Source: an uncultured Victivallales bacterium
GTDB taxonomy: Bacteria; Verrucomicrobiota; Lentisphaeria; Oligosphaerales; JAFGRS01
Length of the DNA: 32,288 nt
Direction: 5' to 3'
NCBI GenBank assembly: GCA_903837355.1
Contig: CAILUI010000002.1
Coordinates: forward strand, 1-32,288
The notes under the pieces were generated by a model that saw only the letters and a program-made list of their open reading frames with translations, made no database searches and was not told the origin of the DNA. Positions 1 to 7,915 of the stretch are shown here, in pieces. Within the stretch, counting starts at the first letter, position 1. The number at the start of each line of letters is the position of its first letter. The position numbers were made by a program, and so were the translations under genes.

Positions 1-188
1 CGCTGGTGGGTTGGCTCGGTCCGGCCAGCCCCTTCCTCTTTGTCTGGGCCTTCAACACGACCGACGCCATCCTGCTTTCCTGGTGCGCGGTGATCAAGAA
101 GGACCGGGCCTACACCGTCCTCAATGTGTTCTGGGTGGGGGTGGGGGTGGTCGGCATGCTCAGGGCAGGCGGCTTCGGGCCGCCGTAA
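1..188 (+). CDS. C-terminal end of a small membrane protein (partial)
   Basis: The frame is open from the window edge (first whole codon at base 3) to a TAA at 186-188, giving about 61 residues with no N-terminus. Two hydrophobic stretches are separated by a short basic loop (IKKDR), then a VLNVFW segment leads into a second glycine-rich helix. This arrangement resembles the C-terminal half of small CBU_0592-like membrane proteins, where an asparagine-containing helix is followed by a basic turn and a final helix. That likeness is by eye only and function is unknown. An internal GTG at base 6 is in frame but is probably not the start, since the open frame continues leftward. A G-rich run (five Gs, T, five Gs) codes for the VGVGVV segment. 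Confidence 0.45.
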   Translation, partial: LVGWLGPASPFLFVWAFNTTDAILLSWCAVIKKDRAYTVLNVFWVGVGVVGMLRAGGFGPP

Positions 189-318
189 CGGCGACCAAAG
201 CAGCGCACGCCCGGGCGCGAGCCCTGCCGCCTCTCGCGGGCAGTGGCGTACCCGGTCAGCGGCGTGTACAGTCCGGCAGCGTCGCGACAGCCATGTACCC
301 ATACTCGGCGGTTTCAGG

Positions 319-537
319 ATGAACAAGACCGTCCGCATCGGCAGGACCGAAGACCAAGACCGCTTCCGCCGGGACGACGTGTCGCGCCTGGCCCCGGACG
401 AGCGGGTCCGCATGGTTTTCCAGATGCAGGCCAGCGTGCTTGGTATGGGGCAGCAACCGCTGGCGAGGGTCGTAACCATCCGCCGCCTCGCAGGAGAACC
501 GTGTGCGTCGCCACGTGCTGTCAAAGGACCTGCGTGA
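319..537 (+). CDS. Small partner protein upstream of a nucleotidyltransferase
   Basis: This 72-residue acidic/basic protein starts at ATG 319 and ends inside the next gene, overlapping it by 35 nt in another frame. Its middle reads D-x-x-x-L-x-P-D-E-R-V-R-M-V-F-x-M-Q, close to the 'L-T-P-E-E-R' helix found in short proteins that sit directly before AbiEii/MNT-type nucleotidyltransferases. It has no membrane segment and no recognisable DNA-binding motif. By position it is probably the partner (possibly antitoxin or accessory subunit) of that enzyme; this is inference from context. No good ribosome binding site precedes ATG 319, so the start is uncertain. The last dozen residues lie in the overlap and are arginine/proline-rich, as if the stop codon had shifted downstream. 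Confidence 0.55.
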   Translation: MNKTVRIGRTEDQDRFRRDDVSRLAPDERVRMVFQMQASVLGMGQQPLARVVTIRRLAGEPCASPRAVKGPA

Positions 538-997
538 CTTCCTTCGCCTTCTCGACCGACACAGGGTCGAGTATCTGGTGTGCGGTGGCCACGCGGTGGC
601 CTTCCATGGCTATCCGAGGTTGACCATGGATCTCGATATCCTGGTCAGGCCGTCCCCCGAAAACGCCGGCAGAGTCGTGGCTGCACTGGCGGATTTCGGC
701 TTCGGGAACGCTGGCGTAACGGCCGACGTCTTCACTCACCGTGGGACGGCGGTGACGCTCGGAGTGCAGCCCAACCAACTCGACCTGCTGACGTCCATGG
801 GACGGTCCGATGACGACTCCGTCTTCGCCGCCGCCGTGCCGGGAGAGATCGACGGGATTGCGGTGCGCTACGTCTCCCTGAAGGACTTACTGCGGGCCAA
901 GCGGGAAGCTGACCGCGCCAAGGACCGTGCCGATGTTGAGGAGTTGGAGCGGTTCCATGGTCACCGCTCCGGGTGCCGGCCGGAGACGCGCGCCTGA
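503..997 (+). CDS. AbiEii/MNT-like nucleotidyltransferase
   Basis: The 164-residue protein has the nucleotidyltransferase core G-G-H-A-V-A-x-H-G at residues 28-36 followed by R39-x-T-x-D43-x-D45, the usual GG...DxD arrangement that binds NTP and metal. A conserved S-L-K-D-L segment at 125-129 and the basic helix K133-R143 match the C-terminal part of the family (AbiEii toxins and related HEPN/MNT-type enzymes). Such enzymes transfer nucleotides to proteins or tRNA, usually as the toxin or partner in a two-gene module; here the substrate is unknown. The start is GTG 503, chosen because AGGAG lies at 492-496 with a 6-nt spacing. The start falls inside the preceding small gene, which suggests coupled translation. 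The last 15 residues (HRSGCRPETRA) look like a variable tail. Confidence 0.8.
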   Translation: MRRHVLSKDLRDFLRLLDRHRVEYLVCGGHAVAFHGYPRLTMDLDILVRPSPENAGRVVAALADFGFGNAGVTADVFTHRGTAVTLGVQPNQLDLLTSMGRSDDDSVFAAAVPGEIDGIAVRYVSLKDLLRAKREADRAKDRADVEELERFHGHRSGCRPETRA

Positions 998-1012
998 CGA
1001 GTACCGGGGATG

Positions 1013-1025
1013 CGAGGGGCCCTCG
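1013..1025. terminator. Short palindrome between convergent genes
   Basis: CGAGGGGCCCTCG lies between the end of the nucleotidyltransferase (997, + strand) and the end of the beta-helix gene (1031, - strand). A short GC-rich stem could form on either transcript. There is no T-tract and the loop would be very small, so a terminator role is weak. Confidence 0.25.
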
Positions 1026-1030
1026 ACGTC

Positions 1031-2227
1031 CTAGCGGTCCGTAACCCCCTTGGTCGGCGGTTCGAGGTGCTCCCGCACGATGTTCCCCGACAGGACCACG
1101 TTCTTCAGGCTCGGCGCGACGTCCACGCCGGTGCTCGAGGAGTCGATCACGCAGCCCGAGACGATGACGGCGTCGCCGCCGGTGACCCGCAGGGCGGGCT
1201 GATCGAAGCCCTTGAACACGCGGCGTATCTGGCAGGCTCCCACCGTCACCAGGTTTCCACCCTCGAGGTTCAGGGCCGGCCCGCCGTTGGCGCCAAGCTC
1301 CAGGCCGCTGATACGGACCTGGGCGCGATTGCCCTTGACGGTGATGCCGCCGAAATGCGTCCAGTAGGTGCCGCCCACGATGCTCACGGTGTGGGCGCCG
1401 TCGACCACCACGCCCAGGCCGCAGTAGTCGCTCGTGCAGTTGTTCATCGACCCCCACATGCCGCCCTCGATCGTGCAGCCGGGGATCGCGTCGAGCAGCC
1501 GGTAGCCCACACTCGCGCTGAAGACGAAGGTGTCCGACATGATCAGCATGTCGTTCTTACCGATCAGGAAGCCTGTCCCCGACTTCAAGAACGTCTCGCT
1601 GGCCGGAGACCAGATCTCGACCTTCGATATCCAGGAGGAGTCCCAGGTGCCGGTCAGACGGATTCCGGTATTGTGAACGTTGACCAGGAAGCACTTCTCG
1701 ATGGAGGCTCGGCCGACGTTGTTCGTGCCATCTGCCATGATGCCATCCCAGGCGCCAAAGATCTTGGTCTCGGTGACCCGACAGCCCACCCCGGCGAGTT
1801 CGATGGCGGGCGGCCGGGGCGAGGGTTTGGCGGTCCCCCAGTCGAACCAGAACTGGAGACCGTGGACTGCCCCCCCGGCCTGCAGGCGGAGGCACGGGCC
1901 GTCCATGGCTTCGGGCAGGAGGGTGGGAAGGGCCTGCTCGTCCGCGACCCAGGCCGCCGCCGTGGCCCCAAGCAGGGTCTGCGTGTGCAGGACCAGCGGC
2001 CGGGTGAGTCGGTAGCGGCCGGGCGGAACCCTGACGGTCCCGGCCTGGCCGCGGGTGAGCGCCAGCGCCTGCTCGAAGGCGGCGGTGTCATCGGCCTTGC
2101 CGTCGCCCACAGCGCCGTGTGCCTTCACGTTCTCTTCCGCCGGTGGCACATCGGCGGCACTGGCTCCAGCGCAGAGCACCAGTAAAGCCATGCCAGCCAT
2201 CGGTCGGAACGGGAGGGGGGGGATCAT
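1031..2227 (-). CDS. Secreted pectate-lyase-superfamily beta-helix protein
   Basis: This 398-residue protein begins with a signal peptide (hydrophobic M13-A24, cleavage likely after ASA) and then has the hallmark N-terminal strand of the pectate lyase 3 / Pectate_lyase_3 family: N-V-x-x-H-G-A-V-G-D-G-x-x-D-D-T-A-A-F at 33-51, followed by the V-P-P-G-x-Y motif near 67-72. The remainder is a repetitive G/V/I-rich right-handed parallel beta-helix. These proteins bind or cleave polysaccharides outside the cytoplasm; the substrate is not visible. The start at 2227 is fixed by GGAGG at 2234-2238; a longer open frame to 2287 exists but lacks this. It lies 72 nt downstream of the rhamnosidase and is the last gene of the leftward block. 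Codons 3-5 are built on a run of eight Cs (bases 2215-2222). Confidence 0.85.
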   Translation of the reverse strand: MIPPLPFRPMAGMALLVLCAGASAADVPPAEENVKAHGAVGDGKADDTAAFEQALALTRGQAGTVRVPPGRYRLTRPLVLHTQTLLGATAAAWVADEQALPTLLPEAMDGPCLRLQAGGAVHGLQFWFDWGTAKPSPRPPAIELAGVGCRVTETKIFGAWDGIMADGTNNVGRASIEKCFLVNVHNTGIRLTGTWDSSWISKVEIWSPASETFLKSGTGFLIGKNDMLIMSDTFVFSASVGYRLLDAIPGCTIEGGMWGSMNNCTSDYCGLGVVVDGAHTVSIVGGTYWTHFGGITVKGNRAQVRISGLELGANGGPALNLEGGNLVTVGACQIRRVFKGFDQPALRVTGGDAVIVSGCVIDSSSTGVDVAPSLKNVVLSGNIVREHLEPPTKGVTDR

Positions 2228-2299
2228 CTTTTGCCTCCGATCACAGATAAGGATTACGCCAAGCGCCAGCGGTCGGCCTGACGGCACCGCGACCGCCAG

Positions 2300-4981
2300 C
2301 TACGCCGGCCGTTCCTGGGCGCGGAAACAGTACTGTCCCGAGGCCACGGAGAAGCGCAGCGCGCCCGGCGCCGCCTGCACATCCGTGACCCCGTCGACAG
2401 CCGCCAACGGCTGCTCCGCCTCGGTGACGTCGGTGACGTCGTAGGGGCCGCGCAGTTCGACGGCGGCGCGGCAACCGACAGGGATGGACAGGCGCAGGAC
2501 GAGCCCCTGCGGGCCGCGCTCCCAGGCACAGGCCAGGGGACCGCGTGGGGTTTCGAGCGTCGCGGCGGCGGCCTTCAGCCCGGCCAGAGACGGGGGACGG
2601 ATCAGCACCTGGTCGGCGCCGACGGCAGTGGGAGCGAGCTGAATGCCGGCAAGGTGGCGATAGAACCAGGCCCCGACCGAGCCGAGCATGGCGTGGTTGT
2701 GCGAGTTCATGCCGCCGCCCGTGGCGTTCTCCCAGCGCTCCCAGAGCGTGGTGGCACCCTGGGCGAGCATGAACCCCCAACTCGGGTAGGTGGTCTGCGC
2801 AGCAACGCGGAGAGCGGCCTCGGCATGTCCGTGGGTCGCCAGCGCTTCCAGCAGGTACTTGGTGCAGATGTTGCCGGTGGTGAGATGGTAGTCGTTGTCG
2901 ACGGCAACCACACGCGCCAGGTTGTCGACGACGCGCGCCAGGCGCTCAGCCGGCACCAGGCCGACGTAGAGCGCCAGGGCGTTGGCGGACTGGTTGTTCC
3001 GTCCGTAGCCGCCCGCGGCCTCATCCCAGAACTCGCGGTTGAAGGCGGCGCGCGAAGCGTCCGCCAGGGTCTGGTAGGTGCGGGCGCCCTCGGCCTCGCC
3101 AAGAACGCCGGCGAGGCTCGCCAGCAGACCGGCGTGGTAGGCCAGGAAGGCCGTGGAGACCAGGGCGCCGGGAGTCGTGTGGTTAATGGCGTCTTCGCCG
3201 AAACGCGCCTGCTCGCCGACCAGGGGCGGCGCCCAGTCGCCGTAGTGCGAGAAGCGCAGGACCCCGCCGGCATCGGCCCGAGCAGCCAGGCAGTCGACCC
3301 AGGCCCGCATGCCCGCGTAGTGCTTCTGCAGCAGTCTGCGGTCCCCGTAGTGCTGATACAACAACCCCGGCAGCAACAGGTAGCCGATGCATACCGGGTC
3401 GGTCGGTGAGGCGCCGAAGCGCTGCGGCACGGTGCAGGGCAAGGCGCCGCTGGCCGGGTCCTGCGCATCCGCAATATCATCGAGGAACTTGGTGAAGAAG
3501 CGCGCCAGGTCGAAGTTGTGGATGGCCTCTTCGGAGCGGGCGGTGAGGTCGTTGAGCCAGCCCATGCGTTCGTCGCGCTGCGGGCAATCGGTGGGGACGC
3601 CGTGCAGGTTGGAGGCTTCGGTGTTGACGACGGTGCGGTGCAGGTCGTTGAGCAAGGCCAGGTCGCAGGAGAACTCGCCGCGGGCGGGCGCGGCGGAGCG
3701 CACCACGCGCCCATCCAGATCCGCCGCGGTCGGCGCCCCGGGCCAGCCCTCGACCTGGACATAGCGGAAGCCGTGGTAGGTGAAGCGTGGTTCCCAGGTC
3801 TCGCTGCCGACGCCTTTGAGCGTGTAGGTGTCGGCGGCACGGGCGGTGCGCAGGTTGTCCTGATTCACCGTGCCGTCGGCGCGCCGGGTTTCCGCAAAGC
3901 GCAGGCAGATGCGGGTCCCGGCTGGACCGCTGACCCGCAGTCGGACCCAGCCGGCAAAGTTACGCCCGAAATCGACCACGTAGCAGCCCGGCTGGGGCTG
4001 GGTGATGGCCTGGGGCCGCAAGGTCTCGACGACGCGGATCGGCTCCGCGACCGTGGCCGAGGCCAGGCGTCCGCCCGGGGCGTCGGCGACCATGGCCCCC
4101 ATCCAGCCGCCCGGTTTCCAGCAGGTACTGCCAGGATTGCCCTCGGGCGTATCCCAGCCTTCACGGTCCAGGCGCGCGTCGTAGTCTTCACCGTCATAGA
4201 TGCCGTTGTGAAGCACCGGTCCCGGCGCCGCCAACCACGCCATCGGGCTCTCGTGTGGTCCGCCGGTGAAGAGGCGCTGCTGCGAGCCATCCGTAAACCG
4301 TATCTCAATCTGTGCCAGGAACTTGGGAGCTCCGTACCAGCCGTTGCCGAGGATCACGCCGACGGCGTTTCGACCGGAGCGCAGGGCGGCGGTGATGTCG
4401 TGCGTGCTGTAGAGGACGCGGCGAGCGGTCGTGGTGGGCGCCGGCTCGAGCACGGCGTCCCCCACCTTCAGACCGTTCAGGCGCAGTTCGTAAAGACCGA
4501 GGCCGGCGGCATAGAATCGCGCCGCCTGCACCGGTTTGTCCAGCGTGAACTCGCGGCGCAGAAGCAGGCCCTGCCCGCTCCAGGCGGCCGGCACACCGAT
4601 CCAGCGCGTCTCCCAGTCCTGCACCTCAAGCAGCCCCATCTCGAACCAGGCTGCGGTGGCAGCCTCGGCGAGTTGGCCATGGTTGTCGCGCACGGCGACG
4701 CTCCAGTAGCAGCGCTCGCGGCTGCGCAGGGCCCGGCCGCCGTACTCGATCTGGAGCGTCTGCGCGGCGGCCACCCAACCGCTGTCCCAGAGGTCGCCCG
4801 CCCCGGCCGCGAGCGCCGCCGCAGATTCCGCCACGCGCAATCGGTACGCGGTCTGAACCGTGCCCCGGCGCGCAGCGGTCAGTTGCCACGAGAAGCGCGG
4901 CACGGCGACGTCGAGGCCCAGCGGGTTCTCGGTGTATTCGCAGCGGAGGGTGTGAACAGTGAGCATGGAGTCAGCTTTCAT
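2300..4981 (-). CDS. Alpha-L-rhamnosidase, GH78
   Basis: The 893-residue protein hydrolyses terminal alpha-L-rhamnose from glycosides or polysaccharides. It has the full GH78 layout: N-terminal beta-sandwich domains (about 1-430), an (alpha/alpha)6 catalytic barrel (about 440-780) and a C-terminal beta-domain. The signature P-T-D465-C-P-Q-R-D470-E471-R-M-G-W is present with a following D478, the acidic cluster around the active site; T-T-L-W-E748-R-W supplies the second glutamate region and M-N-S-x-N-H763 the conserved histidine loop. No signal peptide is visible, so it is probably cytoplasmic unless another export route is used. Start is uncertain: ATG 4981 has no ribosome binding site and sits 4 nt after a run of eight Cs; an in-frame ATG at 4966 is an alternative. 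It lies 54 nt after the GH95 gene. Confidence 0.93.
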   Translation of the reverse strand: MKADSMLTVHTLRCEYTENPLGLDVAVPRFSWQLTAARRGTVQTAYRLRVAESAAALAAGAGDLWDSGWVAAAQTLQIEYGGRALRSRERCYWSVAVRDNHGQLAEAATAAWFEMGLLEVQDWETRWIGVPAAWSGQGLLLRREFTLDKPVQAARFYAAGLGLYELRLNGLKVGDAVLEPAPTTTARRVLYSTHDITAALRSGRNAVGVILGNGWYGAPKFLAQIEIRFTDGSQQRLFTGGPHESPMAWLAAPGPVLHNGIYDGEDYDARLDREGWDTPEGNPGSTCWKPGGWMGAMVADAPGGRLASATVAEPIRVVETLRPQAITQPQPGCYVVDFGRNFAGWVRLRVSGPAGTRICLRFAETRRADGTVNQDNLRTARAADTYTLKGVGSETWEPRFTYHGFRYVQVEGWPGAPTAADLDGRVVRSAAPARGEFSCDLALLNDLHRTVVNTEASNLHGVPTDCPQRDERMGWLNDLTARSEEAIHNFDLARFFTKFLDDIADAQDPASGALPCTVPQRFGASPTDPVCIGYLLLPGLLYQHYGDRRLLQKHYAGMRAWVDCLAARADAGGVLRFSHYGDWAPPLVGEQARFGEDAINHTTPGALVSTAFLAYHAGLLASLAGVLGEAEGARTYQTLADASRAAFNREFWDEAAGGYGRNNQSANALALYVGLVPAERLARVVDNLARVVAVDNDYHLTTGNICTKYLLEALATHGHAEAALRVAAQTTYPSWGFMLAQGATTLWERWENATGGGMNSHNHAMLGSVGAWFYRHLAGIQLAPTAVGADQVLIRPPSLAGLKAAAATLETPRGPLACAWERGPQGLVLRLSIPVGCRAAVELRGPYDVTDVTEAEQPLAAVDGVTDVQAAPGALRFSVASGQYCFRAQERPA

Positions 4982-4985
4982 GGTT

Positions 4986-4993
4986 GGGGGGGG
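4986..4993 (-). repeat. Run of eight Cs just upstream of the GH78 start
   Basis: Eight Gs on the + strand (Cs on the coding strand) lie 4 nt before ATG 4981, where a ribosome binding site would be expected. Length change here would alter the leader, not the reading frame. Confidence 0.6.
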
Positions 4994-5035
4994 CGTTCCC
5001 GAACGGCTTTCACCGGCCGCGGGTCAGCGCGTCTG

Positions 5036-7915
5036 TCATCGCAGCGGCTCCGAGGTCACGGTCTGCAGGTCGCCAGCGACGCGCACCGAGACCGGCCGCG
5101 GCGAGGCCGAGGCAATCCGGTAGCGGGTAACGACGCCATCCTGCCAGTCGATGTCCACCGTGAACCCGCCGCGCGCGCGCAAACCGGTGACGCGGCCCGC
5201 CGGCCAGGCCTGCGGCAGCGCTGGCAGCAGGTGGATCTCGCCGTTGTGAGACTGCAGCAGCATCTCGCCGATGGCAGCGGTCAGGCCGAGATTACCATCG
5301 ATCTCCCACTCGACATTGCAGGCAGGGAAGCGCGCCGAGAGATTGGCATTCACGCTGCGCTGCAGGTGCGTGTCCAACACTGCCAGCGCCGTATCGCCGG
5401 CGCCGAGCCGGGCGTACACATTGGCCTGGAAAGCCCCCTGCCAGCTCCCCACCAGCCCGCGTTTCCACCATTGGGCCTGATCGAAGATCTTACGTAGCCC
5501 CGCCGCCAGCTCCGGCGTGCCGCGCGGCGTGATCTGGGTGCCGCAGATCGCGCCCCAACTGGACAGGACCTGACACTCCGCCGTGCGCTGCCAGTCCTCC
5601 AGCCACTCCTGCAACTCTCCGGTCGTCGGGCTGATCTGCAGCGGCGGCAGTCGCGGCAGGGCCTTCTCAAGTTCGGCGCGCAACTCGGCGTCGGTCCCGA
5701 GCAGGCGCGTGGCCTGCACGCAGTTCTGGAACAGCTCGCGCACCATCTGCATGCTGGCGGTCGGCCCCATACAGGTACAGCCGGTCTCGCCGTTAGGTTT
5801 TCTGAAGACGTTCTCGAAGTTCGTATCCGGCCCGGTCACGAGCCAGCCGTGCGTGGGCTCCTCCATCAGGTAACTGAGGTAGAACTGCGCCGCGCCCCGG
5901 AGCGTGGGCCAGACGCGCCGCAGGTCGGCGCTGTCGCCGGAGAAGGCGTAGTGCTCCCAGAGATGCTGGCACAACCAGGCCCCGCCCATCGGGAACATGC
6001 TCCACAGAGCGCTGCCGCCGACCGGCCCTGCCTGCCGCCAGATGTCGGTGTTGTGGTGCGCCACCCACCCGCGCGCGCCGTAAAGTCCGGCCGCAATATG
6101 CGCTCCATCCACGCTCAGTTCCGCGGTCAGATCCAACAGCGGCAGATGGCACTCGGCGAGGTTCGCCGTCTCAACCGCCCAGTAGTTGATCTCGGCGTTG
6201 CAGTTCAGCGTCCAGTTCGCCGACCACGGCGGCTGCAGGTCGTGGCTCCAGATGCCTTGCAGGTTGGCCGGTTGCGTGCCCGGCCGCGAGGCGGCGATGA
6301 GCAGGTAACGGCCGAACTGGTAGTACAGCGCGGCCAGCGCCGGGTCGGCACCGGGCTGATACGTCTTCACCCGCAGGTCGGTCGGCGAGCGCTCGGCCGC
6401 CGAATGGCCCAGGTCCAGCGTCACCCGTTTGAAGAGGCGCTGGTGATCGGCAACGTGGGCGTCGCGGAGCGGGCTGTACGATGCGCCGGCCAAGGGCGTG
6501 AGATAGGCCGCACACAGCACACTCGGGTCCCTGCCCGCCCCGCTCGGGCTCTTCCAGGGGCCGTTATAGCTGGTGGCAGCGACGAGGACCAAGGTGACGC
6601 TGTCGCAGTCCTCGGCACGGATTCCACTGTCGGTGATGGTGACACGGCCGCCCTGGTGGATCGGCATGAGCCGGGTCTCGAAGCGCATCCCCTTGCCATC
6701 GGCTGCGTCGTCCCAGACCGCCGAGGTCCCGAGGTAGTTCGGGTCGAGGTGGGCCGGGGCGCGACCGGTCAGACGCAGGAAGCCCTCGCCGGCGGCCGTG
6801 GCATGGTGCAGTTGGCACCCCAGGGTAGCGGTGAACGAGACCCGGCCAGGCTGGTCACCGGTCAGTCGCACCACGATCGCCTGAGCCGGTGCCGAGGCGA
6901 AGACCTCGCGCGTGTAGCGCACGCCCTGGTGCTCGAACTGCGTCCGCGCCACGGCCTGCGTCAGGTCCAGCTCGCGCCGGAAGTCCGTCACCGCGCCAGG
7001 GAGCGCGAAGTCGAGGGTCAGATCGCCGAGTGGCAGGTAGTTCTGGTTGTACCTGCCATTCATGTCGCGCTCGACCAGCGCTTGCGCCTCGCCGTTCTTG
7101 CCGGCAAGCAGCAGCCGGCGGATCTCGGGCAGCGCCGCGAGGCCTTTGGGGTTGAGGTTATCATACGGCTCGCCCGACCACAGCGTGTCCTCGTTCAGGT
7201 CGATGCGCTCCTGCCTCGCCCCGCCCCAGACCATGCCCCCCAGCCGACCGTTGCCGACGACGAAGGCCTCGGTCCAACGCCGCGCCGGACGCCGACTCCA
7301 CAGCGCCAGCGCTTCCCCAGGTCCCTCGGGCGCACCGGAAACCGCCTCGGCAGCGGCGTCCGCGGCGCTGCCGGCAATCTGCACGCCATCGACAAACAGG
7401 GCCAGCAGGCCGCTGTCGTCCACGGTGGCCACCACGTGCGTCCAGCCCTCGCGGTACGGCAGCGGGCAGGAGAGCGTGTCGCTGCCGGCGATGAAGCGCA
7501 GCGCGTTGCCGGGATGGGTATCGAGCAGGAAGCCGTCCGTGCCACCCGGGGTGATCTTATCGACGATCCGTCCACTCATGCCGTCGTCGGGCCGCATCCA
7601 GGCCTCGATGGTGGCGCCCGCGGTGAGGTCGTACGCCGCGGCGGCGGCGTGCGGCAGGCGCGGTCGCAGCCATTCGCCGAGGATGCCCGGCACCGCGCTG
7701 CCGGCGTCCGGGGCCACCGCAGCGAGAGCTTTCACGTCCGCCGCCGTCAGAGCACGGCCATACAAGCGGACCGCGGCCAGTTCGCCACGGAAGGCGTTGG
7801 CTCCGGCCTGGTCGACCCCGAGGCGGAGCGGCAGGGGATTGGCCGGCATCTGGGCCAGCAAGGGCAGAGCGCCAACCGACAGCAGTGTGGCCAGTGAGCA
7901 GGGCAGGTTCTTCAT
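5036..7915 (-). CDS. Secreted LamG-GH95 alpha-L-fucosidase-like glycosidase
   Basis: A 959-residue protein with an N-terminal signal peptide (MKNLPCSLATLLSVGALPLL), a LamG/concanavalin-like domain (about 30-200, with T-I-E-A-W and D-G-x-x at 102-106 and 176-179) and a GH95 catalytic module from about 203 (L-W-x-x-x-P-A-x-x-W-T-E-A). GH95 enzymes remove alpha-L-fucose or alpha-L-galactose by inversion. The N571-x-N573 pair, E701 in the F-E-N loop and D873 in I-D-G-N are where catalytic residues are expected. However the HRHxSHL stretch usual in GH95 is missing: the equivalent loop (about 781-792) reads CQVLSSWGAICG. Start ATG 7915 overlaps the upstream RlmN-like stop as ATGA; the longer open frame to 8344 is not a signal-bearing start and overlaps RlmN coding DNA. 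Confidence 0.87.
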   Translation of the reverse strand: MKNLPCSLATLLSVGALPLLAQMPANPLPLRLGVDQAGANAFRGELAAVRLYGRALTAADVKALAAVAPDAGSAVPGILGEWLRPRLPHAAAAAYDLTAGATIEAWMRPDDGMSGRIVDKITPGGTDGFLLDTHPGNALRFIAGSDTLSCPLPYREGWTHVVATVDDSGLLALFVDGVQIAGSAADAAAEAVSGAPEGPGEALALWSRRPARRWTEAFVVGNGRLGGMVWGGARQERIDLNEDTLWSGEPYDNLNPKGLAALPEIRRLLLAGKNGEAQALVERDMNGRYNQNYLPLGDLTLDFALPGAVTDFRRELDLTQAVARTQFEHQGVRYTREVFASAPAQAIVVRLTGDQPGRVSFTATLGCQLHHATAAGEGFLRLTGRAPAHLDPNYLGTSAVWDDAADGKGMRFETRLMPIHQGGRVTITDSGIRAEDCDSVTLVLVAATSYNGPWKSPSGAGRDPSVLCAAYLTPLAGASYSPLRDAHVADHQRLFKRVTLDLGHSAAERSPTDLRVKTYQPGADPALAALYYQFGRYLLIAASRPGTQPANLQGIWSHDLQPPWSANWTLNCNAEINYWAVETANLAECHLPLLDLTAELSVDGAHIAAGLYGARGWVAHHNTDIWRQAGPVGGSALWSMFPMGGAWLCQHLWEHYAFSGDSADLRRVWPTLRGAAQFYLSYLMEEPTHGWLVTGPDTNFENVFRKPNGETGCTCMGPTASMQMVRELFQNCVQATRLLGTDAELRAELEKALPRLPPLQISPTTGELQEWLEDWQRTAECQVLSSWGAICGTQITPRGTPELAAGLRKIFDQAQWWKRGLVGSWQGAFQANVYARLGAGDTALAVLDTHLQRSVNANLSARFPACNVEWEIDGNLGLTAAIGEMLLQSHNGEIHLLPALPQAWPAGRVTGLRARGGFTVDIDWQDGVVTRYRIASASPRPVSVRVAGDLQTVTSEPLR

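Noticed and set aside
1010..2185. A 391-aa + strand gene opposite the beta-helix gene
   Set aside because: No motif, while the opposite frame has a signal peptide and the pectate lyase signature.
3518..5497. A 659-aa + strand gene opposite GH78
   Set aside because: Low-complexity shadow; spans two genes with recognised catalytic motifs.
5849..7897. A 682-aa + strand gene opposite GH95
   Set aside because: Arg/Pro/Gly-rich with no motif, and fully antisense to the GH95 gene.
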